Below are positions 47,052-55,588 of a stretch of DNA of 64,000 nucleotides, one piece after another. Under the pieces are notes generated by a model that searched no databases, was not told where the DNA came from, and worked only from the letters and a program-made list of their open reading frames with translations. Where the stretch lies: positions 106,133 through 170,132 of the forward strand of contig MAAL01000020.1 of assembly GCA_002163245.1 (NCBI GenBank), read 5' to 3'. Position 1 is the stretch's first letter, and each line of letters starts with the position of its first letter. Source of the stretch: Gammaproteobacteria bacterium 42_54_T18 (lineage in GTDB: Bacteria; Pseudomonadota; Gammaproteobacteria; Pseudomonadales; Ketobacteraceae). Made by a program: the position numbers and the translations under genes.

Positions 47052-47810
47052 TTGGAAAACTGTGCTGAATTGTTAAATCAAGATTTTTGCTTTTCTGACG
47101 ACGAGCGAGAAGCACTCTACAAAACGATCTTTAATCGCCGCGATGTCCGTGGCCAATTTAAAGCTGACGCAATCCCTGATGACGTGTTATCCCGTATATT
47201 GCATGCTGCTCACCACGCACCTTCTGTTGGTTTTATGCAACCCTGGAATTTTATTGTTATACGCTCCGATGAAACCAAACAAAAGGTTCACAACGGGTTT
47301 AAAGAAGCAAATGCAGAAGCCGCTGAGATGTTTGAAGCCGAACGTCAAGATACCTACCGTGCTTTAAAGTTGGAAGGCATCATTGAGTCACCAATTAACA
47401 TTTGTATCACCTGTGATCGCGCCCGTAGCGGTCCAAATGTTATTGGCCGTACCCACATAAAAACCATGGATCTTTACAGCACCGTTTGTGCCGTGCAAAA
47501 TCTATGGTTGGCAGCCAGAGCAGAAGGCCTTGGCGTTGGCTGGGTAAGTATTATTAAGCAGCAAACACTAAAAGATGCGCTTAACATTCCTGACGATATT
47601 GTCCCCATCGCTTATCTTTGCGTTGGTTATGTTTCCCATTTCCATAAAAAACCAGAATTAGAAACGGCAGGCTGGCGTAAACGCCTACCTTTAGAAGACT
47701 TGATTTATTTTGACCAGTGGAATGAAAAAAGAAACGCCAATGAAGAAAACCTAATACAACAGATAGAAAGTGACATTGGTTTTGCTGAGCAGTTTATTCA
47801 GTACGATTAA
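47052..47810 (+). CDS. bluB: 5,6-dimethylbenzimidazole synthase BluB
   Basis: Flavin-destructase of the nitroreductase fold that converts FMNH2 to dimethylbenzimidazole, the lower ligand of vitamin B12. The 252-residue protein has RRDVRGQFKADAIPDDVLSRILHAAHHAPSVGFMQPWNFIVI at the N-terminus (FMN binding), the ICITCDRARSGPNVIGRTHI region with the active-site loop, and SIIKQQTLKDALNIPDDIVPIAYLCVGYV. The start is TTG at 47052 with AGGGGA eight bases upstream. No other cobalamin gene is linked in this window; the upstream riboswitch supports the assignment. Confidence 0.93.
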   Translation: MENCAELLNQDFCFSDDEREALYKTIFNRRDVRGQFKADAIPDDVLSRILHAAHHAPSVGFMQPWNFIVIRSDETKQKVHNGFKEANAEAAEMFEAERQDTYRALKLEGIIESPINICITCDRARSGPNVIGRTHIKTMDLYSTVCAVQNLWLAARAEGLGVGWVSIIKQQTLKDALNIPDDIVPIAYLCVGYVSHFHKKPELETAGWRKRLPLEDLIYFDQWNEKRNANEENLIQQIESDIGFAEQFIQYD

Positions 47811-47914
47811 AGCAGGTTCAACAACTATATCCGTTAATTCGATAGACATGCATTTTACAATTCCCACTAGGCTCTCGGGGTCGACCTGGAACCTTAGGCG
47901 CGAACTAACAACAG

Positions 47915-47936
47915 CGTCACTCCGTCACTCCGTCAC
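47915..47936. repeat. 8-bp tandem repeat spanning the trmL stop codon
   Basis: CGTCACTC twice followed by CGTCAC (2.75 units). On the minus strand it encodes the last codons (V-T-E) and the TGA of trmL. A similar triple octamer covers the pip stop at 7619-7642. Confidence 0.9.
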
Positions 47937-48386
47937 GAAGCCTATTTGACGCCACGCTTCATAAACTATTACGGCAACAGAATTGGACAAATTCAAACTT
48001 CTACTGTCAGGCATCATTGGGATACGCAAACAGTTTTCAACACCTAAATCATCACGAATCTCTTGAGACAAACCTCTTGTTTCAGGGCCAAACATCAAAT
48101 AGTCACCTTTCTTAAATACTATCTGAGTATGATTTTTAGTGCCTTTCGTAGTCAGCGCATACAAACATTCAGGTTTTTCTGATTCCAGGAATGCTTGATA
48201 ATTTTCATGCGTTTCTAAATTTGCAAACTCATGATAATCCAACCCGGCTCGACGTAATTTTTTTGTATCCAAATCAAACCCTAACGGTTTAATAAGATGC
48301 AATTTACACCCCGTATTCGCTGCAAGTCGTATGATATTACCGGTATTCGGCGGAATTTCAGGTTCAAACAAGACAATATTAAACAT
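47925..48386 (-). CDS. trmL: tRNA (cytidine(34)-2'-O)-methyltransferase TrmL
   Basis: SPOUT enzyme that 2'-O-methylates the wobble base of tRNA-Leu isoacceptors. The 153-residue protein has the N-terminal [35 protein letters not shown] in the middle and the knot sequence [26 protein letters not shown] at the C-terminus. In Pseudomonas it lies close to ntrC and secB; here an accessory block separates it from ntrC. Confidence 0.96.
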   Translation of the reverse strand: MFNIVLFEPEIPPNTGNIIRLAANTGCKLHLIKPLGFDLDTKKLRRAGLDYHEFANLETHENYQAFLESEKPECLYALTTKGTKNHTQIVFKKGDYLMFGPETRGLSQEIRDDLGVENCLRIPMMPDSRSLNLSNSVAVIVYEAWRQIGFVTE

Positions 48387-48411
48387 AACGCAACCACATA
48401 CAACTCAGCAA

Positions 48412-48445
48412 ACAAAAAACCCGTGTTGCATTCGCATAACACGGG
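48412..48445 (-). terminator. Intrinsic terminator after secB
   Basis: CCCGTGTT and AACACGGG form an eight-base stem with a ten-base loop; on the minus strand a T6 run follows. It separates secB from trmL, which is read on the same strand. Confidence 0.88.
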
Positions 48446-48471
48446 CTTATGGCAATTTAACAATCACAAGC

Positions 48472-48951
48472 TTAATGTGTTGCTTCACCGTCTGATTTTT
48501 CTTTCTGTGCTTGCTGCTGACGACGCACTTGCTCTGCAAATGCGGCTTCGAAATTAATCGGTTGTAACAATAACTGCGGGAATGTTCCGCGAGAAACCAC
48601 ATCAGACACGGCTTCACGTGCATAAGGGAACAATATGTTAGCGCACACTCCTTTTAACACATGCTCTAACTGAACCCCTTCGATACCTTCAATAGTAAAC
48701 AAACCGGCTTGCTGCACTTCTACAAGAAAAGCCACTTTATCTTCGACTTTTGCGGTTACTGTTACTTTTAATACAACTTCATGAACATTTCCTTCAACCA
48801 CGGAGGAGGTATTATTCACTTCTAAATTTACTTCAGGCTTCCATTCTTTTTTAAAAACACCCGGCGCATTGGGGGCTTCAAAAGACAAGTCCTTTAGATA
48901 AAGGCGCTGTAGTTGAAAATTATTCTTCGCTGGTTGCTGTGCTTCTGCCAT
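48472..48951 (-). CDS. secB: Protein-export chaperone SecB
   Basis: Tetrameric cytoplasmic chaperone that keeps preproteins unfolded and hands them to SecA. The 159-residue protein shows FQLQRLYLKDLSFEAPNAPGVF, the VEVQQAGLFTIEGIEGVQLEHVLKGVCANILFPYAREAVSDVVSRGTFPQLLLQPINFEA block, and an acidic/Gln-rich end. Two ATG codons are close: at 48960 AAGGA would touch the start codon, whereas at 48951 it sits nine bases upstream, so 48951 is chosen. Confidence 0.97.
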   Translation of the reverse strand: MAEAQQPAKNNFQLQRLYLKDLSFEAPNAPGVFKKEWKPEVNLEVNNTSSVVEGNVHEVVLKVTVTAKVEDKVAFLVEVQQAGLFTIEGIEGVQLEHVLKGVCANILFPYAREAVSDVVSRGTFPQLLLQPINFEAAFAEQVRRQQQAQKEKSDGEATH

Positions 48952-49042
48952 TGGTGTCATTCCTTACCAAATAAATAGTATTTTTAGTGTGTTATTTTTA
49001 ATATGTAAAATATAAATCGGCATTCTTGGTTATCGGGAATAA

Positions 49043-49297
49043 CTAACTTGTCAGCATGGGTTCAAGCTTTCCTGCTCGTTCCAATGCGAACAACTCATCA
49101 CAGCCGCCAACATGCTTATCGCCAATCCAGATTTGAGGCACCGTACTTCTACGGCTCAACTTTTCCATTTCCAGCCTCAACTTAGGCTGACGAGAAACAT
49201 CAATATCGTCAAATCCAACACCTTTACTGGTCAGCAAATGCTTGGCCCTTACGCAATAAGGACACCAAGGTGTTGTATAAAGCTTTACTACATTCAT
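49043..49297 (-). CDS. grxC: Glutaredoxin 3 (GrxC)
   Basis: 84-residue dithiol glutaredoxin reducing disulfides with glutathione. The CPYC active site (residues 12-15) follows the strand VVKLYTTPW, and RRSTVPQIWIGDKHVGGCDELFALERAGKL includes the cis-Pro (TVP) and the GG-CDEL glutathione-binding motif. It lies between secB and a rhodanese gene, all on the minus strand, as in Pseudomonas. Confidence 0.96.
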   Translation of the reverse strand: MNVVKLYTTPWCPYCVRAKHLLTSKGVGFDDIDVSRQPKLRLEMEKLSRRSTVPQIWIGDKHVGGCDELFALERAGKLEPMLTS

Positions 49298-49315
49298 AAT
49301 ACTACTTCGGCTCTG

Positions 49316-49732
49316 TTAACCCTTAACCAACGGCAAACTATCCGCTGACCAGGTCGCAATACCACCCGTTAAACGACGAACATCTTTAAATCCGTTCTTC
49401 GTTAAAATCTTACCTGCTGCACCAGAGTGCTGCCCCATCTTACATACCAATACAATGGGGGACTCTTTGTGAGAATTCAACTCTGAAATTCGCTCTTCCA
49501 GCTTTGCGAAAGGGATATTGTTGGATTCTGTGATGTGTCCTAGTGCAAATTCTTTACGATCCCGAACATCGAGCACCATGGCGCCCTGGCTGTTCACCAA
49601 ATTAGTTAGCTGCTGAGAACTCACTGCAGCACCACCTCTTCGTGATTCTAAAAACAAAAATGCAGCAAGCAAGCCAAAAAAACTACCCACTAATGCCATA
49701 TGACTTAGTGCAAACTCAATAACGCGGTCCAT
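49316..49732 (-). CDS. Membrane-anchored rhodanese-like protein (YibN type)
   Basis: 138 residues: an N-terminal membrane helix (ALVGSFFGLLAAFLFLES, about 13-30) and a single rhodanese domain with the active loop CKMGQHSG, in which the Cys is the sulfur-carrying residue, and DVRDRKEFALGHITESNNIPFAKL. It would face the cytoplasm. Family genes are regularly beside grxC and secB; their role in sulfur transfer is not proven. Ends 18 bases before grxC. Confidence 0.9.
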   Translation of the reverse strand: MDRVIEFALSHMALVGSFFGLLAAFLFLESRRGGAAVSSQQLTNLVNSQGAMVLDVRDRKEFALGHITESNNIPFAKLEERISELNSHKESPIVLVCKMGQHSGAAGKILTKNGFKDVRRLTGGIATWSADSLPLVKG

Positions 49733-49896
49733 TAACGGCCCCTATCTACGTAAATAATCAACTAATTTGAGGTTGAGCAGTATACACCCAAGCGGAGAAA
49801 GGCCAAACCCTCTGCTTTATCTAGTGCCAAATTAAGGTAAAATGGGCACCGCTTCACTTTGATTTACCCATAAACGATATAAAAGGTGCTATACCA

Positions 49897-51444
49897 GTGA
49901 CCATTACCTCTAAGCGTAAACCCCATGTGCTTGTTATCCTTGATGGCTGGGGCCATCGAGAAGCCACCGATAATAATGCCATCGCCCACGCTAACACGCC
50001 TTGCTGGGATGAACTTTGGTCAAAGCGCCCACATACACTAATATCGGGGTCAGGCATGGATGTTGGCCTACCAAACGGCCAAATGGGCAACTCTGAAGTT
50101 GGCCACATGAATCTTGGAGCGGGCCGTGTGGTTTATCAAAACTTCACGTTGATCACCAAAGCCATCAAAACAGGTGAGTTTTTCGACAATGCAGGACTTT
50201 CAAATGCTGTTGATAAAGCCGTAAAAGCTGATAAAGCTGTTCACATCATGGGGCTACTATCTCCCGGTGGCGTGCACAGCCATGAAGACCACATTCAAGC
50301 AATGATTGAAATGGCAGCCAAGCGAGGTGCAAAACAAATTTATGTTCACGCATTTCTCGATGGTAGAGACACCCCCCCAAAATCGGCAAAAAACTCGATA
50401 GAAAAAATCGACCAACAGCTAAGAACCCTTAAGGTTGGCCGAATTGCCTCTATAGTAGGCCGTTACTATGCAATGGACAGAGATAATCGCTGGGATCGAG
50501 TGGAAGCGGCATATAACATGCTGACATCAGGCTCAGCAGAATACTCTGCCCCCTCAGCTCTTGAGGGCTTAGAGCTGGCCTATGGCAACAATTTTTCCGA
50601 TGAATTTGTTAAACCCACACTGATAACCGCTGACAACGAAGCATTGGTTACCGTTAAAGATGGAGACGCCGTTGTTTTTATGAATTTCAGAGCTGATCGA
50701 GCTCGAGAGATCACTCGCTGCTTTGTTGACATCGATTTTGATGGATTTAGTCGTAAAACACGCCCGGCAATATGCGACTTTGTAATGTTAACGGAGTATG
50801 CAGATAGTATCGATGCAACTTGCGCCTATCCTCCTCGCAAGCTTAAAAACGTATTCGGAGAGTACTTGAGCAATCAAGATAAAACTCAATGCCGTATCGC
50901 TGAAACTGAAAAGTATGCACACGTCACCTTCTTTTTCAGTGGTGGGCGAGAGGCCTTATTTGATGGCGAAGATCGCAAGCTGATTAATTCCCCAGATGTC
51001 GCCACTTACGACCTTCAACCCGAAATGAGCGCTCCTGAGGTTACCGAAGCACTTGTCGACGCGATCACTGGTGGAAAATACGATAATATTGTATGTAACT
51101 TTGCTAATGGCGATATGGTAGGGCATACCGGTATCATGTCAGCAGCAATAAAAGCCGTTGAAGCACTCGACCAATGCCTTGAGAAAGTTGTATCTGCTAT
51201 TGAATCCGTTGATGGTCATATGCTGATTACCGCTGACCATGGCAACTGTGAGCAAATGCAAGACTCAAATACTGGCCAACCCCACACTGCACACACCTGT
51301 GAACTTGTTCCCCTTGTTTACGTTGGTAGTAACGACGTTACGTTACTCCAAGAAGGCGGCACATTATCTGACGTCACCCCGACTCTATTAGACTTAATGG
51401 GGTTACCACAACCAACAGAAATGACCGGGCAATCGTTAATTTAA
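49897..51444 (+). CDS. gpmI: 2,3-bisphosphoglycerate-independent phosphoglycerate mutase
   Basis: Manganese enzyme interconverting 3- and 2-phosphoglycerate in glycolysis and gluconeogenesis. The 515-residue protein has VILDGWG with the metal-binding Asp, the nucleophilic Ser in [30 protein letters not shown], and [12 protein letters not shown] and [10 protein letters not shown] in the metal sites. The start is GTG at 49897 with AAAGG about ten bases upstream. It is divergent from the rhodanese gene and is followed after ten bases by envC. Confidence 0.97.
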   Translation: MTITSKRKPHVLVILDGWGHREATDNNAIAHANTPCWDELWSKRPHTLISGSGMDVGLPNGQMGNSEVGHMNLGAGRVVYQNFTLITKAIKTGEFFDNAGLSNAVDKAVKADKAVHIMGLLSPGGVHSHEDHIQAMIEMAAKRGAKQIYVHAFLDGRDTPPKSAKNSIEKIDQQLRTLKVGRIASIVGRYYAMDRDNRWDRVEAAYNMLTSGSAEYSAPSALEGLELAYGNNFSDEFVKPTLITADNEALVTVKDGDAVVFMNFRADRAREITRCFVDIDFDGFSRKTRPAICDFVMLTEYADSIDATCAYPPRKLKNVFGEYLSNQDKTQCRIAETEKYAHVTFFFSGGREALFDGEDRKLINSPDVATYDLQPEMSAPEVTEALVDAITGGKYDNIVCNFANGDMVGHTGIMSAAIKAVEALDQCLEKVVSAIESVDGHMLITADHGNCEQMQDSNTGQPHTAHTCELVPLVYVGSNDVTLLQEGGTLSDVTPTLLDLMGLPQPTEMTGQSLI

Positions 51445-51454
51445 GGGGCCAACT

Positions 51455-52606
51455 ATTAAAATATCACTCACCACATTGTTTGTAATACTATGCCTGCTGT
51501 CTTTTCCTGGAGCTCAAGCAAGCGACGTGGTGGATGAAAAGCTCACCCAAAGAGAGCTATCTCAGGTTAAAAAACAAATCAAAGTGCTAAAAAACATCAT
51601 TAAAAGCACTCAAGGCAGACGAAGCAAAACTGAAACCAACCTGAGAAAAGCAGAACTTGAGATAAGTAAAACGCAGAAAAACCTTAGAAACGTCAATGAC
51701 AACCTTAAAGCTTCCAAAAAAAGTATCGAGTTCCTGCGAAAAGAACAGCGAACACTCGACGCAGCAAAAAAACGCCAAACCAAAGCCTTGTTATCCGATA
51801 TCACCGCCGCCTACCAAACCGGCCGCCAAGAATATTTAAAACTTCTGCTCAACCAACAAAACCCAGAGAAACTCGCCCGCTCGTTGAAGTATTATGACTA
51901 TTTTCACCAAGCAAGACTTGGTCGAATTGAAAATTTTAATGGCACCTTGTCTCAAATCTCCAGCAACAAATCAACCATATCAACGGAACTGAATAAACTT
52001 GAGCGATTTAAAAAACAACTAGAAATTGACAAAGCGTTACTGATCAAAGCCCAAGGTCGTCGAAAACGCGTTATCGCTAAGTTAAGCAAATCCCTAGAAT
52101 CCAAAGGCGCCAAATTAAAGCACTTCACAACCAGTGAGGTGGAACTTCAAACGCTACTGGACGCGGTACAAGAAACACTGGCAGACCTGCCTGCACACAT
52201 TAATAGCACTCCCTTTGTAAACCGCAAAGGTAAGCTAACTTGGCCTGTCAAAGGTCGAATATCAAAACGCTTTGGTAATCGCCGCGCTCAAGGAAAACTT
52301 CGCTGGAACGGCGTCATCATTAACGCACGCACAGGCACGGCTATTACTGCAGTACATCGTGGCAGGGTGGTTTTTTCTGATTGGCTACGAGGCTTTGGAT
52401 TGCTTACCATTCTCGACCACGGTGACGGTTACTTATCCCTCTACGGACACAATGAAGTATTAAATAAGGAGCCTGGCGACTGGGTTGAGAGCGGCGAAAT
52501 TATTGCCTATAGCGGTAGGAATACCGAACAAAGCATATCTGGGCTGTATTTTGAGCTACGACATCAAGGGAAACCTATCAACCCATCAAGATGGTGCAGA
52601 ACATAG
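51455..52606 (+). CDS. envC: Murein hydrolase activator EnvC, probable AUU start codon
   Basis: Periplasmic activator of septal amidases (AmiA/AmiB) in cell separation. The 383-residue protein has a signal peptide ending GAQA/S, a long coiled coil (about 25-250) and a C-terminal LytM domain with HGDGYLSLYGH. The zinc-binding motifs are degenerate: RWNGVIIN in place of HxxxD and GLYFE in place of HxH-FE, so it should be an activator rather than an enzyme, as known for EnvC. ATG is absent in frame. A TTG at 51476 would remove the basic start of the signal peptide, while ATT at 51455 gives MKISLTTLFVILCLLS with AAGGGG seven bases upstream, so AUU is the more likely start. Confidence 0.85.
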   Translation: MKISLTTLFVILCLLSFPGAQASDVVDEKLTQRELSQVKKQIKVLKNIIKSTQGRRSKTETNLRKAELEISKTQKNLRNVNDNLKASKKSIEFLRKEQRTLDAAKKRQTKALLSDITAAYQTGRQEYLKLLLNQQNPEKLARSLKYYDYFHQARLGRIENFNGTLSQISSNKSTISTELNKLERFKKQLEIDKALLIKAQGRRKRVIAKLSKSLESKGAKLKHFTTSEVELQTLLDAVQETLADLPAHINSTPFVNRKGKLTWPVKGRISKRFGNRRAQGKLRWNGVIINARTGTAITAVHRGRVVFSDWLRGFGLLTILDHGDGYLSLYGHNEVLNKEPGDWVESGEIIAYSGRNTEQSISGLYFELRHQGKPINPSRWCRT

Positions 52607-52795
52607 CCACTAGGAAACCTTATTTAAACGCTATTGTCTCAGCTAAGACCGTAACACCTTGAGATCTTTCGATTTTGTTAGAAAATGATGTTATTCCCCC
52701 CCAAATACAAGCTAACCTTAAAGATACTTCCATTTAAGGCACTCTTAACAGATACCCTCATAAAAAGAAGCCCTTGAGGCGAACAGGAATATTGG

Positions 52796-54238
52796 ATGAA
52801 CGTACTAAACAAGACATTACAACAACCTCAACAGCACACAGATATGTTTAGACCAATACTTCGTCCCTTATTACTCACGTCTCTATTGTTCAGTTTAAGT
52901 TTCACAACGTGGGCTGACGACTCAAATCAAGAGCAAATCACAGAGCCCTCTCAGCAAGAGACCTATCCTGAAGAAAGAGGCTCAGACAAAAGCAGTGACA
53001 AAGCGCCCTTACCTCTCACCGAACTAAGAACTTTCACCGAAGTTTTTGATATTATCAAAAAGGCTTACGTAGAAGACACCGATGATAAAGACCTGTTAGA
53101 AAATGCTATCCAAGGCATGTTAACCGCTCTTGACCCACACTCTGCCTACCTAAAGCCTGAAGCTTACGAAGACCTACAGGTTAACACCACCGGTGAGTTC
53201 GGTGGATTAGGCATTGAAGTGGGTATGGAAAACGGCTTTGTTAAAGTCATCACCCCCATTGACGGCACACCTGCCGAAGAAGCAGGCATACTCGCTGGCG
53301 ATCTGATTATCAAACTCGACAACACCCCCGTAAAAGGTTTATCTCTCGGGGATGCGGTTAAACTTATGCGAGGAAAAGCGGGCTCAGACATAGTGTTAAG
53401 CATTGTTCGCGAAGGGGCCGACCGCACCTTAGAAATCACAGTGACACGCGCAGTTATCAAAGCCCGTAGTGTTCGCAACAAATTATTGGCACCAAACTAT
53501 GGTTATATCCGGCTTAGCCAATTTCAGGTGCCCTCAGGTCTCAACGTCAGAAAGTCGCTAGACTCACTGATTGAAGAAAACAACAATACAGCCTTAAATG
53601 GCTTGATATTGGACTTGCGCAATAACCCTGGCGGCGTGTTACAAGCCTCAGCCGAAGTCTCTGATGTATTCCTGAATGGCGGGCTTGTGGTATACACCAA
53701 GGGTCGATTATCTGATTCTGAAATGGAACTAAGGGCTACCCCTGGAGACGCGCTGAACGGGGCTCCTCTGGTTGTATTGGTCAACGGCGGATCAGCTTCA
53801 GCAAGTGAAATTGTAGCGGGTGCACTTCAAGATCATAAGCGCGCCGTTATTATGGGCACCCAATCCTTCGGTAAAGGTTCCGTGCAAACTGTCCGTCCCC
53901 TACCTAACAACCGTGCAATCAAACTCACCACCGCACGATATTTCACACCGAACGGCCGCTCAATCCAAGCACAGGGCATCACACCTGATATTTTGGTGGA
54001 AAATGCAAAGCTAACAAAGGTAAATGGCTACAATTACATTAAAGAAGCTGATTTGAGCGGCCACCTCGAAAACCCTGCAGAAGGTAATACTTCAAACGTA
54101 AAGGGGTCACAAAACGTACAAAAAAGCTTACAAGAGAGAGACTATCAACTCTACGAAGCGCTAAACTTACTGAAAGCGCTTAACGTTGTTGGAGCATATT
54201 CTGACAACAAAACCGTGGATGCTGAGCCTAACGAGTAA
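52796..54238 (+). CDS. ctpA: C-terminal processing peptidase CtpA (S41 family)
   Basis: Periplasmic serine protease of 480 residues. The N-terminal signal peptide (RPLLLTSLLFSLSFTTWA) is preceded by a longer basic stretch. A PDZ domain covers about 120-205 (GLGIEVGMENGFVKVITPIDGTPAEEAGILAGDLI) and the S41 core carries the catalytic Ser in NGGSASASEIVAGALQ and Lys in GTQSFGKGSVQT. Family members process outer-membrane and cell-wall proteins such as lipoproteins and hydrolases. It follows envC by about 190 bases; the neighbour pair is conserved. Confidence 0.95.
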   Translation: MNVLNKTLQQPQQHTDMFRPILRPLLLTSLLFSLSFTTWADDSNQEQITEPSQQETYPEERGSDKSSDKAPLPLTELRTFTEVFDIIKKAYVEDTDDKDLLENAIQGMLTALDPHSAYLKPEAYEDLQVNTTGEFGGLGIEVGMENGFVKVITPIDGTPAEEAGILAGDLIIKLDNTPVKGLSLGDAVKLMRGKAGSDIVLSIVREGADRTLEITVTRAVIKARSVRNKLLAPNYGYIRLSQFQVPSGLNVRKSLDSLIEENNNTALNGLILDLRNNPGGVLQASAEVSDVFLNGGLVVYTKGRLSDSEMELRATPGDALNGAPLVVLVNGGSASASEIVAGALQDHKRAVIMGTQSFGKGSVQTVRPLPNNRAIKLTTARYFTPNGRSIQAQGITPDILVENAKLTKVNGYNYIKEADLSGHLENPAEGNTSNVKGSQNVQKSLQERDYQLYEALNLLKALNVVGAYSDNKTVDAEPNE

Positions 54239-54297
54239 CCCAAAGCATATAGCAAGATCCACACCGTCAGACGTATAGTAGAAGTAAGGCATAAACA

Positions 54298-55278
54298 ATG
54301 AATCATCCCGCAGTATGGGATCCAATCTCAACACAAAAGGTACATCCATTCAATAAACCAGGCCTCGGACTGGTTTATTGTCCTGATGCTTATGGGTTCC
54401 CAGCTTCTCGCTTTCGGACTTACTTTTTATTTATATGCCTTTTTTTAGTTACCATCACCCTCTTTTCCCGCCAAGTATCAGCCGAGACTCCCCCCGGCAA
54501 AGTATCTACCAAAGCCCCGGCAATCGCACAAATTGCCATTATTATTGATGATATTGGTTACAACCGCCCTGCAGGTGAGCACATTATCAATGTGCCCGGA
54601 GCCTTAACTTACGCAGTTATTCCTTTTACTCCTTTCGCGAAAAAGCTTGCCACACTAGCCCACACCAAGAATAAAGAAGTTCTTTTACACCTCCCAATGG
54701 AAGCAACCGTGCGAAAGCAACTCGATACCGGGGGCCTTACCGTTAACCAAAGCAAATACGAACTCAAAGACCTGGTAAATAACTCTCTCACAGCGGTGCC
54801 ATTCGTAACAGGCTTTAACAATCACATGGGAAGTTTGCTCACAACGGATAGAAAGGCAATGGAATGGATCATGGAAGAAGCATCCTCACAGCAACTATTC
54901 TTTGTAGACAGTGTTACCAACGCCGCCTCAATTGCCGGAAAAGTCGCCTCGGAACACGGAATACCCAACCTCCGCAGAGATGTTTTTTTGGACAACAGTC
55001 CATCTGAAGAGAAAATCCACCAAGCATTTCAGCAATTGCTAGCGAAAGCCAAAAATAACGGATATGCCATCGGCATCGCACACCCACACCCCGCAACCAT
55101 CAGGTATCTATCATCTCATCTCGATAATCTGCAAGAAGAAGGAATAGAACTGGTAAGCGTATCCAAACTGGTACACGCCCACTGGCTATCAAACCGCACC
55201 TTTTCCAATGACAACTTACTCCATTTAGTCTCATCATTACCAACCCCTCTACATACACGCTTTCGCTTTGAGCAATAA
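54298..55278 (+). CDS. Divergent polysaccharide deacetylase family protein
   Basis: 326-residue exported protein of the PF04748 type. An N-terminal cytoplasmic part of about 40 residues precedes a hydrophobic segment (YFLFICLFLVTITLFSRQVSA), an anchor or late signal peptide. The TIM-barrel-like deacetylase domain has IAIIIDDIGYN, LLHLPMEAT, GFNNHMGSLLTTD and IGIAHPHP motifs. It probably acts on a cell-envelope polysaccharide, but the substrate is not known. Directly downstream of ctpA, as in Pseudomonas. Confidence 0.85.
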   Translation: MNHPAVWDPISTQKVHPFNKPGLGLVYCPDAYGFPASRFRTYFLFICLFLVTITLFSRQVSAETPPGKVSTKAPAIAQIAIIIDDIGYNRPAGEHIINVPGALTYAVIPFTPFAKKLATLAHTKNKEVLLHLPMEATVRKQLDTGGLTVNQSKYELKDLVNNSLTAVPFVTGFNNHMGSLLTTDRKAMEWIMEEASSQQLFFVDSVTNAASIAGKVASEHGIPNLRRDVFLDNSPSEEKIHQAFQQLLAKAKNNGYAIGIAHPHPATIRYLSSHLDNLQEEGIELVSVSKLVHAHWLSNRTFSNDNLLHLVSSLPTPLHTRFRFEQ

Positions 55279-55523
55279 GACCTATACTTTATTTATCAGT
55301 ATGGTCACCGTTAACCGAAAGAACTTTGAAACACATGTTTTCCATCAGTAACACCCTGTATTACTTCGGTAAACATAACGGCAAAATCCCCCCATACCAC
55401 AACAAAAATTCACATATAAACGCGTAACAGCACACAACGTTACGTAATAGGGAGCGTTATTCCCAACACCTCTAGAGCACTCAACAGTTATGCTATTTGG
55501 GTCTTTTTTGCCTAAAACCCAAT

Positions 55524-55539
55524 TGTGATAGAGTTCACA
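55524..55539 (+). promoter_or_regulatory. CRP/Vfr-type binding site upstream of the DUF1631 gene
   Basis: TGTGATAGAGTTCACA has both half-sites TGTGA and TCACA perfect and the standard six-base spacer. It is centred about 57 bases before the start codon in a 310-base gap that otherwise holds nothing recognisable. Confidence 0.6.
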
Positions 55540-55588
55540 TTCTTGATCACAAGAGAAGAAATAGGTTAGGTTGTTGAAAGGTGGAAAC

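Noticed and set aside
49854..50108. 84-codon minus-strand ORF over the start of gpmI
   Set aside because: Antisense to the conserved active-site region of phosphoglycerate mutase.
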